Below, piece after piece: positions 42,062-57,043 of a stretch of DNA of 64,000 nucleotides. Under the pieces are notes generated by a model that made no database searches, was not told the DNA's origin, and worked only from the letters and a program-made list of their open reading frames with translations. Made by a program: the position numbers and the translations under genes. Within the stretch, counting starts at the first letter, position 1. The number at the start of each line of letters is the position of its first letter. This stretch comes from Coenobita brevimanus (lineage: Eukaryota > Arthropoda > Malacostraca > Decapoda > Coenobitidae): positions 15,147,684-15,211,683 of the forward strand of contig CM064663.1 of NCBI GenBank assembly GCA_032717465.1. Reading direction: 5' to 3'.

Positions 42062-44465
42062 ACTTTTTTAATGCAGGAAAGAAGAAACCAAAGGCCAGGA
42101 GCCTGCAAACCGTTCCTTCCAAGAAAAAAACAAAAAGAATACAAAAGACAGCCAAATTCAAGATCCATTCATTTCGAGATGCCTGGACACACTGCGTTTG
42201 AAAGACTGGAGATCATAGGAAGTCGGATTTACAGACAGAGGGAGACAGATCCAGAGTTGACCTGTTGCATAAATGATGGACTGGGAGTAACGGTTAACTC
42301 TTGCATTAGAGAGCTGGACAGAAAAAGGATGAGAGTTTGTTGCTAGACGGGTGCTATGCACCCGTCATAGAGGTGGAGGGATGCTGGCAGAGTTCAGAGG
42401 AGCAGCGACTATTTAAGTAGCGATAGAAAAGAGATAAAGATGCAACAGTGCGGCGAAGAGACAGAGATTGAAGGAAGCCAGTAAGAGGAGGAGAGTTGAT
42501 GAGACGAAAAGTCTTTGACTCCACACTGAGAAGAGCTGTATGTGGGGAGCCTCCCCACACATGAGATTTGTTCTCCAAACAGAACGATTAAAACCCCTGT
42601 GTAAAGTCAACAACTGTGTGGGGGTAGAGAAGGTATGGAGTCAGCTTAGAACACCCAATTTCTTGGAAGCAGATTTTACTAGAGATGCAAAAAGATTATT
42701 CCAAGATAAGTCTTGAGTGAATGAAACCTCAAAAGTGTTCAAGGATGATGCAGGATGGAGCTGGATATTATTAATCATTAGAGGGTACTCCTGTGGAAGA
42801 TTGTGTTGGGTTGATTGGTGTAAAAACTGAGTTTTTGATGCATTAAAAACAACAAGATTATTTTTACCCCAGTCAGAGATACGAGCCAAGTCAGACATTA
42901 GGTGTGCCATAGCCTCATCCCTTGTTAGTTGAAGTAACTGCTGAGATGGACGTTGCGGGAACCGAATGGAAAGGTGAAGGGTGGAGTCATCAGCGTACGA
43001 GTGGATAGGGTTAGATGTCCAGCTTAGAAGGTCATTGATGAATAAGAGGAAGAGAGTTGGTGATAGGACAGAGCCCTGAGGATCACCACTGTTGATAGAT
43101 CTAGAAGAACGATGGCCATCTACAACATTAGCTATAGAACGACCAGAAAGGAAACTATAGATGAAGGCACAGATAGAAAGATAGATACCATAAGAGGGCA
43201 GTTTGGAAATTAAAGATTTATGCCAGACTCGATCGGAGGCCTTTAGATGTCAAGTGCATTGGCAAAGCTTTCGCCAAAGTCCCGAAAGTAGGATGACCAG
43301 GAGTCTGAAAGGTAGGTGAGAAGATCGCCAGTGAAGCATCCCTGACGGAACCCATACTGAGGATCAGAAGGAAGGTTGTGATAGGAAATATGCTGTAAAA
43401 TTTTTCTGTTAAGAAATGACTCGAAAACTTTTGAGACTCAGGATGTCAAAGCAATTGCGCGATAGTCAGAGGGTTGAGAACGGTTACCCTTCTTGGGGAC
43501 TGGCTGAATGAGAGCAAACTTCCAGCAAGGAGTGTACAAGTTGACAAAGGCAAAACAATTTACCCAGGCAGGATGTAGGGACAGAAGCACAGCCCTTGAG
43601 GACAACAGGAGGGACTCCATCATGCCCATATGACTTGTTAGTATTGAGGCCAGCAATGGCAGAAAATACATCAACTGTAGAAATTTTAATGTCAGCCATG
43701 AGGAAGTTTGAGGGGGAAAGTGATGGAGGAACAGCACCGGAATCGTCTAAGGTGGAATTGGAAGAGAAAGTCTGAGCAAAGAGATCTGCTATATCAGTAG
43801 AAGAAATAGATACAGAGCCATCAGAATAGAAAAGAGGAGGGAAGGATGATGAGGTAAAGTTGTTAGAAAGGTTTTTGGTAAGGTGCCAGAAGGAGCGGGA
43901 AGACTTCGAGTTGGAGAGTTGAGAGCATTTTGTACGGATGAAATTATTTTTAGCACAGCGAAGAACAGACTTAGCACGATTCCGGAGAGAAACAATCAAG
44001 ATGTGATCAGGGGTGGGTTGGCTCTGGTACCTTTTATAGGCCCTCTCATTGTTGTGGACAGCAGTAATACAAACGTGATTAAACAAACACTTTCTTGCAT
44101 TAGTCAAAGGATATGAGAAAGGAATGTATGCTTCCATGCCCAAGAGAATAACTTGCGCAATGCATAAGGCACACTGAGATGGCTCCCGGCCATGGAAGCA
44201 ATAATCATTCCACGGAAAATCAAAGAAGTACTGACTGAGGGCATCCCAGTCTGCAGCAACAAAGTTCCACAATTGACGTTTCTTTGGAGGGTTTGCAGGC
44301 CGTACTGGAACAATAGGACAGATTAAGGTAATAAGGTTGTGATCGGAGGAGCCCAACTGAGAGGAAAGATTGACAGTGTAAGCAGAAGCATTAGTTGTAA
44401 AGAAAAGGTCAAGTGTGTTGGAGTTCTCTCGAAGGCGGTCAGGAATACTGGTAGGGTGCTGTACA
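42062..44465 (-). pseudogene. Jockey-like LINE J, copy 3: endonuclease end to 3' UTR
   Basis: The longest frame (43484-44356, 290 residues) spans the endonuclease end (SSDHNLITLICPIV), linker and RT N-terminus (NKSYGHDGVPPVVLKGC, ASPQEG). RT continues with catalytic HSYADDST (about 42985-43000), and the C-terminal pieces follow (42158-42578, VWGGSPHTALLSVESKTFRLI, FKRSVSRHLEMNGS). The 3' UTR ends near 42080. Several frameshifts. It is 5'-truncated at about 44465, where it meets LINE B. Confidence 0.8.
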
Positions 44466-44469
44466 AAAC

Positions 44470-47400
44470 TATCCTTCTGCTAATGAAGACAATGCCTGCC
44501 ATACACACTAGGATAGTGTGTTTCTCATTGTCTTTGGTGCCAACGTGTGTGACTGTGCAGACTAATGCTGGATCCACAAACTTTACCCCACAGTCTGCAT
44601 ATTAAATCCTGGTTTGATGGGAGAACTCTGTTTGGGTATGCCTCCATTATTTACACTTTTCTCGGGCCAGTTTCCGAGCTCCTTCAAGATGAATTGTTCC
44701 TTTGCTGCAGAGGGCTTGTCATTATTCTATGTCTGAGGTATTGGTTTCAAGATCTTTTGGTATGATGTTGCCTTTCTTCAGAGTTGTCCTTATGTGATCT
44801 ATATCTTTTCTTCTGTCCCCCTGGGTTGCAACGAGCTGCAGGAGGTTGGCCATACAGGACCTGGCTTGGAGGTGGTGGTCTGGCATGCGGAACACGTGTC
44901 CGACCATCTAGAAAATTTTTAGGACATCATGATTTCTGTGCTGGTTGACTTTGCCCACTAGAGGATTTGTAACTGAGGGACCCCATTTGAATCCTAGGAT
45001 GCATTGTACGTACTGCATGTGAAATGACTCAAGCTGTTTGATATGAAGCTTGTTTGTAGTCTTGAATTCAGCTCCGTATAAGAGAGTGGAGAGGCATACA
45101 GATGTATATACTGAAACAGTTCTCTTGATCCTCAGGTTGATACACTTAAAGACACTGGGTCTGAGACGTCCAGAAAAAGCCGGGACGTGGTTGATTCGTG
45201 CAAGGACTTCTGCATCAATGTTATGTTCATATGTGAACACACATCCAAGGTGGGTAAAATTCTCCACCTGTTTTACACTTTAGCCGTTTATCTGATATTC
45301 ATGAGTCTCTGCTAGGTTGTTTCTCTGATATATTTTTCTGTTTTACTGACGTTCAGAATCCCATTGCAGGGTATATATTAGAAATGATGGTAATACTCTG
45401 TCGTAGGGCTTCTGCGGTATGTGTAAGGATAGTATACTCTCAGCTCTAGAAGAGAAGTCTTTGACTGTGACTGAAGAGGTCCAAGATTAAATAGGTTACA
45501 GTCTAGATGGAAATGGATTTTTATTAACTCAGCAGGATTCATTTGCTGGTGACTTAAAAGGATGACAGCAATGAGACAGATGTTGAAAATGACATGAGCC
45601 AGAACACATCCTTGCTTTATCACCATGTCCACTTTGACGGGCTCAGATTTGCTTCCATCTATGGACACACGAACATTCATGTTGTCATGCAGACTATTCA
45701 GGATGGTAAAAAATTTGTTTTCAACTCCAAATTTTGAAAGAGCATTCCATAATTTTGCATGATTAGCACCCGTAAATGCAATATATATACAATTCACAGT
45801 TCTGTTCGTGGCATTTCTCTTGTATCTGTTTGGCAACAAAGATCATAAGATCATATCACAGGAACTTTTTTCCCTACCAAATCCATATAGTGTGTCAAGA
45901 AATGTTGACTCAGTCAGATGATTTTTCAGTCTGGATAACATTATCTTGGCTAGTACTTTGCAAGCATTCACCAGGAGGGAGATAATTCTTCTCTTGTCAC
46001 AATTTGAGCAGTCCCATTTTTTCTTCTAGATTGTTACAGTATCAGATGCACACCATTCAGATGGAATTTGTTCTTTATTCCAGGTATTCAGAATGAGATT
46101 ATCAAGGCACTGGTCGACTAACTGGCCACCCCCAATGATTAATTCAGATGGTATTCCATCAGTGCCTGCATTTTTGTTATTTTCTATGAATCGGATGGCC
46201 TGAACAGTTTCTGCAAATGTAGGCTGGACATTCAGACATGCTGCTTGAGGAGCTTTTGGGATGTCACGAAGCATATTGTGCTCCCTGGGTTTCTTCAATT
46301 CAGTAAGGTGTTGAAGCACTGTGTCCATATTTCTTGGACTGCTTCCTTGTCTTTCAGGTGCTCTCCATTGGGTGAACGTATAGTGTCTATGTTGAGTTTG
46401 GTTCGGGCTTAGTTTTTATCGACTTGTGGAATCAAGGTTCGTCATAAATATCAGTTAGTCTTTGCAGCCTTTTTGCTTCCTCAGTTCACCATTTGGTCTC
46501 ATGTCAGGCAGCCTCCTTTGGGTTTCATTTATAAGATCTTCGAATTCAGTTTTAAGGGTTAGGGAACTAGGATGAGCCAACCAGCTGTTATGTGCTCTAT
46601 TCTTCATTGCAAGAAGGTAATGTATGTCCTCAGCATGATCATCAAACCAGTCATTATGACAGTAGGTGAAGAAATATAGGGTTCCTTCTGCAGTGCCGTG
46701 AAGCATTGTCTTAACGTTCGGCCATTCTGTGTTTAGGTTTGTTGTATTGTTGCCTTGGTCAAGTGGTGGGCATTGAGACAGCTTGTCTGTAATAGTACTG
46801 CAGAAGCTGTTACAGGTTGCTGCATCCTTTAACATAGTAAAGTTTATATTCTTGGAGGATGGTCTACGATGCATTTCTTGGTGTATGACCAGTTGTGGTT
46901 TGACAGGAATAATGTTATGGCCTACTGAGCACCCAGCACCTCATATGGATTGGTTATAAGAACTTTTTTATCTCGTTGCCTTATTCTGACATAATCAATT
47001 AGGTGCCAGTATCTAGACTGTGGAAGCATCCACGTGTCTTTTGTTTATTCTTAAGTTGAAAAATGGCGTTGGTGATGACCAGACTGTGTTATGAGCATAA
47101 CGAAAGCAGTCTAAGGCCATTGTTGTTCATGTTACCAACTCCATGGGGGCCTATAATGGCTTACCAGAGGTAACTATCTTTTCCAGTTCTGTCATTGAAG
47201 GCTTCAAGCAGGATGAGTTTGTCATTATGTGGTTTTGGGGAAATGGTGGCATCCAGAGAGTCGTTAAAGGAATCATTGTCAGTGTCTTTAGAGTCAAGCG
47301 TTGGAGCATAGGCACTGATGAGTGTCTTATACTGACATTAGAGAGAGGTTTGTGCCAGGACATCAGCATCTCTGATATACCCAAAGGTGATTCTTGGATC

Positions 47401-47500
47401 TTTTATAGTAGGTTGTCTGTGTATCCTCTCCAGATATAATTATACCCTTCTCCTCCTTCTGTTAGGTTGTTCTCTCTGGAGAGGTGCGTCTCAGGCACAG
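44470..47500 (-). pseudogene. RTE-like LINE B, degenerate endonuclease-RT
   Basis: In minus-strand order: endonuclease remnants (46900-47480, with a WMLPQSRYWHLIDYV-like stretch around 46990-47040); linker with DWFDDHAEDIHYLLAMKNRAHNSWLAHPS (46455-46874); RT N-terminus NKNAGTDGIPSELI (46026-46328); palm with VKVDMVIKQGCVLAHVIFN (45378-45839); C-terminal FTHLGCVFTYEHNIDAEV and LSTLLYGAEF (44908-45267); and VGHVFRMPDHHLQ (44722-44907). This motif set is typical of RTE-type LINEs. The FADD catalytic motif is not recognisable, having been lost in damage around 45,300-45,400. Confidence 0.72.
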
Positions 47501-48359
47501 CAGCAGTGTCAGTTTATTATCGTTTTACTTTATGGGCAATAAGGGCAGTGCTACGGCGTGGTCCTGGATCTTGGTCATAATTAAGCATGGCCCATATATT
47601 CTGGTTACAAGAGTCAGAGAGATTCTTTTCGTTCTTTGACCGTAGTGTGGAATGCATTGACAAACGCGGTTATTTGCTCAGGTGTAGAGCAGCAAATATT
47701 TAGGTTTCCTTACCTAAACCCCTCCCCATCAGATTAACCAGCTGCGTGTCCGTTTCTGGCTGCTTAGTCACAATGGATGCTGCTGAAGGCATGGCATGCT
47801 CCTATGCCATTATGCCAGCGACCTCTGGGCCAATGCAGCCAATGTACAGGACTCGAGCTATCGACTTCCATCCTCCACACTCTGTAACCATCACCGTATC
47901 CTGTCGCCATAGGGCATTTAGTTTTGATGACTGGGTTAAATGGGAGGTGAATACTGCGGTGCGCTTGTACAATGAATGCATTTGGTGTGATGGTGAGAGT
48001 GCGCAGTCCTACTGACACGTTACTTGGCCCTTCTTAGTCTGTGATGGTGGCATGATGATTCACAGCTCCTATCTACTGGCCAGGGTTGCAGGAGTCTGCC
48101 TGAGCTCTGGCTGTCATGCCCTGTCTTCTGGAGGACATCACTCACGAATTTCACATTCGGGGTTTACTCGCGTAGCCTTAGCGCATCCAAGGGTGGATGG
48201 GTACACTGTCTGACCCCTCACTGATGGCCCCTTCAGCATGGGTAACCCTGTACATCTGTTGAGGCTGGAGGGATCTCCCCCCTCCCCACCAATATGGCCC
48301 ACCAGATTAATGGGGTATGCATGCACCGGACAATGGCAAGGTGGTTCCTATGGGAGGTT
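47501..48359. other. Unclassified, possibly 5' part of LINE B
   Basis: A short frame occurs on each strand at 47746-48018, neither with a recognisable domain. Position upstream of LINE B would suit its 5' UTR or an ORF1, but this is only positional. Confidence 0.35.
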
Positions 48360-48360
48360 A

Positions 48361-48361
48361 T

Positions 48362-48436
<75 letters not shown>
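48361..48436. repeat. (CA)n microsatellite
   Basis: About 75 bp of CA. Confidence 0.95.
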
Positions 48437-48437
<1 letters not shown>

Positions 48438-49924
48438 CACAAACTTCCATCAACTTCCTTTCAATCCTACGGTTGGAAGATGCTAGACTACAGTAGAAAA
48501 ATATCAGTCTACAGTCCACCAGGTTTACATTCACATGAGCCAGGGGTTGCAACTAATACAATACATAGAGTATGGTATAAGCATATATTCAGTTGTATAT
48601 GCTTATGCAGATTATCTCATTTTAGTACTCAAGTTCACAGGGTCTGAGTTTGCCTTAATCCAGACTACGTTACGCCACCACTGGACTAGTTCCCGCAATT
48701 TACCTTACCTTATAGTAAATTGAAGGTTTTTTATAGACTGTGCATAATACGGTGGAATAATGAGATATTGCTGCATTAATATGGGGGTAACAATACCACT
48801 ATTACCTCTTCTTTACTAAAGGATAAGGAAATGTGAGTATACAACCTCCCAGTGCCTGTATTTCTTCCTGCAGAAACAGATTTGTGTAATGACAAAATAA
48901 CAAGTCTTCATCTTTTATCCTAAGTCTGACCTCTGGTCCTCGAAGATACAGTAATAGGAGAAATATATTCCACTCTCTCAGTGAGTACCATGCTCCACTA
49001 AGGAATAAAGTGTCCTTTTTTTCTATTTGTACCGAGGTTCATCACAAGGATGCCTTTGCGTGGTGACACCCATGTGACTGGGTGACTACACTTCCTGGTT
49101 AAACAAACGTTCCTCAGCTAATCTCCCCTTAACTCGAAACGAGGATGGTGGACTTTAGATGAAACGCAGGTTCAACCTGCAGTTCACCGGGTTCCCAGCC
49201 AGATGAACCTGGGGCAACAAACACTCAGGTTACACACTGTCAAATTCGAGGAGTGTGTGAAAGTGGCTCAGTTGAGTTGTTCTTACTGTTAACCCTATAC
49301 TGCCTTGGAAGGAATACTCCTTTCTTTGAGGGTTTCTGTGTGATCACTGACGTTTGATGAAATGAGCTTATTGACGGTGAGCCGATAGGAGAAGAAAGGT
49401 AGGCTAAGAACCATACCTCCCAAACATTAAGTCCAGAATATTCAGGGAAGAAAAGGTTGCTAGATATCTCTTTAAAAATGTATTATTAATTAATTGATTT
49501 ATTAACTGAAATAAAATCTAGCAGCGCAACTGCCAGAGTCAAATTCCAAAATAATATGAACATGAACTTCAAAGTGAAAAAAAATTGGGCTAGATGGCAA
49601 GTTTATATAAAACGACGAGCATTACAATCGATCGGTGTATATAATGGCGTACTTACACTGTTTGCTGTAGTTAAATGGAGTCAGTCTTGGAGGACGACCC
49701 ATGTCAATAATCGAACATCGATATTTCTGAGCTATCACGGGAGGCGTGAGTCCTGGCTGAAGAGGGACGTATGTGGATGTTGATATCTGTGAGGTGGAGT
49801 CAAGATTCTGCAACTTTGAGACGTGAGTGAATGTGAATGAGGCCTATTCAAGCGAGCAAACTTTGATTAGGTTATTCCTTATATAGATCAGATACTCATA
49901 TCTGTGTAGATCAGATATTCATTC
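48437..49924. other. Non-coding, no gene seen
   Basis: 48515-48560 and 49165-49215 share a loosely repeated motif (tccaccaggtttaca.., ttcaccgggttcccagcc..) also present at 36850-36895. The rest is unremarkable. Confidence 0.4.
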
Positions 49925-51236
<1,312 letters not shown>

Positions 51237-52110
51237 GGGAAAAGTGATATAGATGGTGATGGTGGTGATGGTGATGATGATGATGATGAAAAACTTTGTG
51301 CATCCAAAATGCGGACAGACCTGCCATATAATACAGTATTTATCTCCTGTTCGATGACGCCCTTTCAGTATATTTGTGTTCTGTCAAAATAATTTAGTTT
51401 CAATTTAAAAGGATTTCAAACTGTAATGGAGTTTTTTACTGGTATATCCAGTCAAGGTAGTTTGGGAAACCACTCCCAATACTGACCGTAATCGTCTGGT
51501 GCTGTTAGGATTGAGTGATTGGTTGATGAACCTGTAGAAACAAATGACTGCACAACTCCCTTGTGTGGCACCGGACAGCAGTGAAACAGACGATACGATA
51601 ACGTAAAAGGAATAAAATTAAAACACTAAAAGCACTATACACTAAAACTTACAAAGGAGTCTGGGTGCCTGCACAAAGGAGAGGATTCCCCCATCCCTCA
51701 CCATAGCACAAGCATCCTCTCCAAGCACCGGGCTGTGTTAGTAATAACGTAGAGAAGACGTAACATGAGGGACAGGGTTAACCTCAATCCGATGACGTCA
51801 TTTTCAAATTTATCAGGCCTTCGCTAAACAGTTTTACTGCAAGTACGAAGGACATTTATTGAAGAGTTTACTGAAGCTTTTATCTAGTTTATTACAAGCT
51901 GCACAAAACCGTGAAGATTATTAACCTGGTTACTGCGATGGTGTTATAAGTTTATTGTTACCCCCAGAAAATAATACTAAACTCAGGAAGAATTTTTCGT
52001 ATTCAAGGGGTTCATGAAAGATACATCTGACCACCCAAGATCAGGTTCAGATTGTTTTCTCCCAACCTCAATGAAATCGCCTGGAGATTTCAAGATCATA
52101 TTATTAACTA

Positions 52111-52180
<70 letters not shown>

Positions 52181-52249
52181 ATTTCCCACCTCCAGATAAT
52201 TCTTTTCGCAATAGGATACACTTTTCGGATTGGTGTTTGTATTTTCGTC
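51237..52249. other. Non-coding with small GAT-rich run and (TA)n
   Basis: A (GAT/GGT)n run at 51253-51292 and (TA)n at 52114-52176. No gene. Confidence 0.5.
52114..52176. repeat. (TA)n microsatellite
   Basis: About 62 bp of TA. Confidence 0.95.
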
Positions 52250-52442
52250 GGTTTAGGAGTTCCGTAACTGCTCTTCCTCGACGATTTATTTTACTTATCG
52301 GGATACTTTTTACTGTCCTCCTCTGCTCATTAAAATAATTAAAATCCTATCATTACCAGCACAAATTAAATACAAACTGATATTAACCAGCCTTGTCCAA
52401 AAACAAATCTCTAAGGAACAGGTGTGAGGGAGCTTCCTTACC
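52250..52442. mobile_element. 190-bp MITE, copy 1
   Basis: Inverted ends: cgtcggtttaggagttcc on the left, and cgtcaggtaaggaagctcc read inward from the right. The interior is AT-rich, with 'gacgatttatttta' next to the left end and 'accagcc.tgtccaaaa' before the right end, as in copy 3. Confidence 0.6.
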
Positions 52443-52591
52443 TGACGAGAACGTGACCCTGGGAGAGTGAAATATAGTCTTCATTAACTTCACCTGTACT
52501 AGTGGTCTCTCCCAAAATACTATTAACTGCCAGCAGGAAAACTAATTTAAGACGGTACCGTGATGAAATGTTTAAACGACTTAGGGCCGCA

Positions 52592-53128
52592 TCTCGTCGG
52601 CTAAGGCAGCTCCTTAACATCTTTCCCAAGACCAATGGTTTGCAACCTGTGGAGCGCGCCCCCCTAGGGTGGCACGAAGGGCTGCCTGGGGGGGCGCGAA
52701 GGCTTGATAAAGAGGGTAATTATATTTGAAAACTATGAATTATGATGGACTTCAGTAATTTTTAAATATGGAGAAAATATTTCAGATATGAATAAGAAAT
52801 CTAGTTATCTGAATATATAAACAATTTCAAAGATTAAGAATCTATGATATTTATTGACATTTGCCAGCTATTCCAGTAAAATACAGTATTTGAGGAAGGG
52901 GGGCGCAGGGAACGTGTCATTTTGTGAGGGGGGGGAGGAGAAAATTAGAAAAGGTTGTAAACCACTGCCCTAGGTGATTTAATTTGTTACATTTTGTGTC
53001 CACTTCTGTTACAGAAATACTTCCAGTATCGCCATACCCAGCATAAATAACGCAAACAAAAATATATATTAACCACTAATATCCCTAATTAAAATGATAA
53101 GAAGAAGTGTTAGGGAGCTTCCAGAATA
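52592..53128. mobile_element. 190-bp MITE, copy 2, split by a hAT-like MITE
   Basis: The left half is 52592-52632 (tcgtcggctaaggcagctcc) and the right half 52968-53128 (ends gtgttagggagcttcc). Removing the hAT-like insert and one copy of its target duplication gives a copy collinear with copies 1 and 3. Confidence 0.6.
52633..52967. mobile_element. hAT-like MITE (335 bp)
   Basis: Terminal inverted repeats are CAATGGTTTGCAACCT and, inward from the right, CAGTGGTTTACAACCT (14 of 16 match). This resembles the CAGNGGTT..CAACC ends of hAT (Charlie-type) elements. The 8-bp flanks cccaagac and ccctaggt agree at 5 positions, which suits an old 8-bp duplication. The interior has G-runs and no frame. 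Confidence 0.68.
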
Positions 53129-54906
53129 CGAACTTTAGAACTGTCTATTAACAGCTCGAGGATGGTTAAGGCCGACAACTTTTATCCCAGTCTCAGTTTT
53201 TCCACAGGATATGGCCCGCAGTATCAGTTTACATCCAGGTCCCTAATACAATGTTGAAAAACAAACTCAGGTTCTCCCAGTTGTGGGCTGATTGTACTAA
53301 CAAATGCACCACCAGCTGGCATGAAAAAATTAACAATATTTCCAAACAGTTTTATTACTAAGAGCCACGAGCCTAATTAAGGTGTTAAAAATCATAATGC
53401 CAAATTAACCCCCACCCCATTTTTTTTGGGGGGAGGGGGGGGTCATATGAGGCATTGGCTAGGTGATTTACTGAATATTTTGCAGCCCTGTTTTCCATCA
53501 TGTGAGTCCTTGGCAACAGGCAGTCAGAAAATATGAATGGTCACCTGCATAGGTAAATAAAGAAAAACCCTTATCCTTAATAATCTCCTCTGTTCCTCTT
53601 GGTTTCCTTGTCCATCTAATTCTGCTTGTGGGATGGAGCCACACCGTCGGCTGCCAAGTTCTGTAAGGGTTGTATCCACTTGTTAACCTGGCAGTCGACG
53701 GCATAGCTTTATTTCACAGCCATTTTGAAGTCCAGTTACAATGATTCCGAAGACCTCATATGCGCCAAGCGTGAATTTATCGCAGCTTATGAGAGGTAAC
53801 GAAGTCTGGTCGAGATGTCGCAGCAAATAAGTGATAAAACTTCGTATGGGCGTTAAGGAAGGGAAAAAAAATGTCAGGTAACGAACTGTATATATATTTT
53901 TAAAGGTTAATTTTAGTATGAGAGAGGAGTGGATTCCTGATGGTATGATCGTGAGATAAGTCCCAGCTGAATCACGGAATAAGCTGTTGCATTTCTTTCT
54001 GACTGTTCACAAAAGTTTCACAGGACTAACTGGCATGTCAGATAATATACCCCAGTTAATTATATCACATTCAAGCTAGAATGTTTGCATATAACTGATT
54101 CAGTATTAATGTCCAAAATGTGACATGTGATTGTGTGTTTCTCTCTGTCAAAGTGTCGTATGCACTGCTGAGTCTGTGTCCAAAGTCACAGAAATGGCTA
54201 TCCCCTTACCTTTAATGGGCTCGCTACCATGTGAATCATAATCTCAGTTTAACTGTTTTATTATGTGCTGTCTCTGGGAAAGGTAACATTATTTCTCTTG
54301 CAAATTGGACTTCATAGAGATTGTGGGAACTGGGAGTGTGGATGCTTGATATTCCTTTATGCTCTTCACAATGACCTACTCTATGCAGGATCCCTATTGT
54401 CCTTTATACAGTGTACAGATGTCGTGTATGGGTAATATTTGTTTTATAAAACATATTGTACTAGGGCTTTTCCGTTCATCGACTCCAGTCCTGTCTTGGA
54501 CTCAGTTCTCTGCAATAATACATCACTATTTTTTTTTTTTTTTTCACTAATATGGAGGACACCGTTTTTCTGACCTTTTTTCTTTGGTTGCTGCTTGTTT
54601 CCATATTCAGTCCTTCAGTAATATGGTGTTTTCTGTACTTGTGTTCCCTGTACCTTCACGCGAGGTTATTCATGGTAATCAAAACCCTCATAGTGATTGT
54701 GTTAGAAGAAGTCTCCATCAGACTCGGGTCATTAACACTAGTCAATCCATCCACTCACCTCTGTTTCTTCTGCCCTTATTCTTGATGTATATAGTAATGG
54801 TTAGTTTCATTCCTTCATGCATGTTAGTACAGTTGTATAGAACTGGAATAGTCAACATTCATGGTGCCATTCCTTTCCCTGTAACACTACAGCCCGTTTT
54901 CCCGCC
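53129..54906. other. Non-coding, no gene seen
   Basis: Short frames (for example 53498-53704 minus, 54552-54785 plus) have no recognisable domain. A C/G-run hairpin lies at about 53410-53445. Confidence 0.4.
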
Positions 54907-55095
54907 GGTTAAGAAAGCTCCCTAACACCTCATCTAAGCGATTTATTTTGCATATTACTCTTTATTATCATCTTGTAGGTCATTTAAATCACTGAAATTA
55001 CATGACATTCATCACAAATAACGTAGGAACTCATATCAACTAGCCTTATCCCAAATTACATCGCTAAGACAGGGTGTTAGGGATCTTCCTTAACC
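54907..55095. mobile_element. 190-bp MITE, copy 3
   Basis: Its ends are inverted repeats of about 34 bp: ggttaagaaagctcccta on the left, and ggttaaggaagatcccta read inward from the right. Confidence 0.72.
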
Positions 55096-56250
55096 AACAA
55101 CAATACTGGCCTATGGCTGACAGGGGCCTTGTGAGAAGAGTGATGAGAGTCTAACAAAGAAATAAGACAATTAGATGTAGAGGCAATGACGGAACAAGGA
55201 TACCAAAGAGGAGATGGAATGATGGTGTGAAAGAGGCAGGGGCTTCGAAGTACAGAGTCTCGCATATCTAGGAGGAGGCGAGGCGGGTATGGAGCAAAAC
55301 GGAGTGGAATGGACTGATATCTGGGGAGAAGAGAAAGTTGGGAGTAACGGTCAACGATCTGTAGCCAGAGAGAGAGAGAGAGAGAGATGAAGTGACCAGA
55401 ATAAAAGGTATAACAATCAACGGTGTCTAATTAGAAATTTAAAGTTTATGTATGCTTGAGGAATAAACATGAAAAAACAAGAAGCGGTACCAGGAACAAC
55501 AAACCCATCTCCGGCGGTCATTTTAGTGCTGACGTATAAACACAACAGGATATCTAGTCAAAGATGTCACATATAAATTTGGAGTAAATCGGGTGAAATG
55601 GACGATTTTATGCCCATTTGATATTTTAGGCCTGACACACCTCACACTGACTCCCCTACCGATAACTGAGGGGTGACCCCCCTGATGTAATGAGGTATGT
55701 TACAGGATGCAGATTTGAAAGATGCATCTTTAGGTTTTGGTTTCTTGTCGATATGACGAATTTGAATGGAGTTATGTCGAAAAGACGAAATATACATTTT
55801 ACATTTGGGGGGCCTACAGCCTGGGCTTTGGTTGAATTTGGCACAAAATTTAACTAGGTGATAAGAAGGTCATAGCCAAATATCCCTGTAACTTTAGCCA
55901 TGATAGCACTGGTAGGTTTCGCGTAAAATTATTAATAGACAGACAGAAAAACAAACATACAAACAGGCAGACAAACCTAGTGAAATCATTAACTGTCCTC
56001 AAGCCCCTCCGGGGCGCGGAAGGGTAATTAAGGCAGACGTGATTCCCCACTGCAGACTGGATTATTGTGTATATATTTGGGAATATGTTAACGATGAACT
56101 AACTAGGTTCGTTACTAACTTGAAAGGTTTGCTTCCAGTTTTATATTTATACTCATTGCATACATAGCCAGTTACACGACAACATAAAGATTACATCAGT
56201 AATTTTGGTGATGTAGTGTAAAATCAATAATGCAGCCAACTGTTATTTCA
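55096..56250. other. Non-coding, no gene seen
   Basis: It contains a short (GA)n at 55368-55387 and an AGAC-rich stretch at 55938-55978. Confidence 0.4.
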
Positions 56251-56252
56251 AC

Positions 56253-56349
<97 letters not shown>
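56251..56349. repeat. (GT)n-(GA)n compound microsatellite
   Basis: GT at 56253-56287 followed directly by GA at 56288-56348. Confidence 0.95.
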
Positions 56350-56350
<1 letters not shown>

Positions 56351-56986
56351 TTGCAAGTGTAAAAAATCACAACACGAAGTATTAACACACCTCTTTAAGG
56401 GCATGGCAGGCCCTACCTTGTCTTCGTAAGGTTTCCAAACAGCAGAAACTTCCATCACTCGGATACCTTCCCTACTGAGTGTCTTCTCGATCATCTCACT
56501 TTTATACATCAGCGCCAGGCACAGAGCGACGACGCAGAACATGCTCTGCTCTGCCGCATTTTGCTTGGCTTGACATTTTGTTTTCCGGGATGAATAAACA
56601 ACGTGACGAGAACAAAAACAGCAAACTTACCTTAGAAATAACAGTAAATGCCTCCCAAGAGAACTGATCATTGTTGTTATTATTCTTTCTTTGGTGTATC
56701 GAGTCTGGAAAATAGTGTGGTATATGGAGGAATATTTTAGACCATATATCCATAGTCCAGCTCACGTATGATATCACGTAAATGTAAATGAACATAGTTT
56801 CATTTGTCCATATGCTTGCTCCAAAATTATCTGAACAGTAGAGATTAATACATTATTTTTTTGGTTATTTCACGCAAAATATTGATGTACAACACACAAC
56901 GGGACATGTCATTGATAATTCACGTTAAATTGTACCAGGAAAACAGAGCTACCAACAGGTAGCAATGCCCTCACGCAGCTGGAATT

Positions 56987-57043
<57 letters not shown>

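Noticed and set aside
47746..48018. Overlapping frames on both strands as a small gene
   Set aside because: No recognisable motif on either strand. Length is compatible with chance.
53498..53704. 68-residue frame as a host gene
   Set aside because: No domain, no splice context and no support beyond length.
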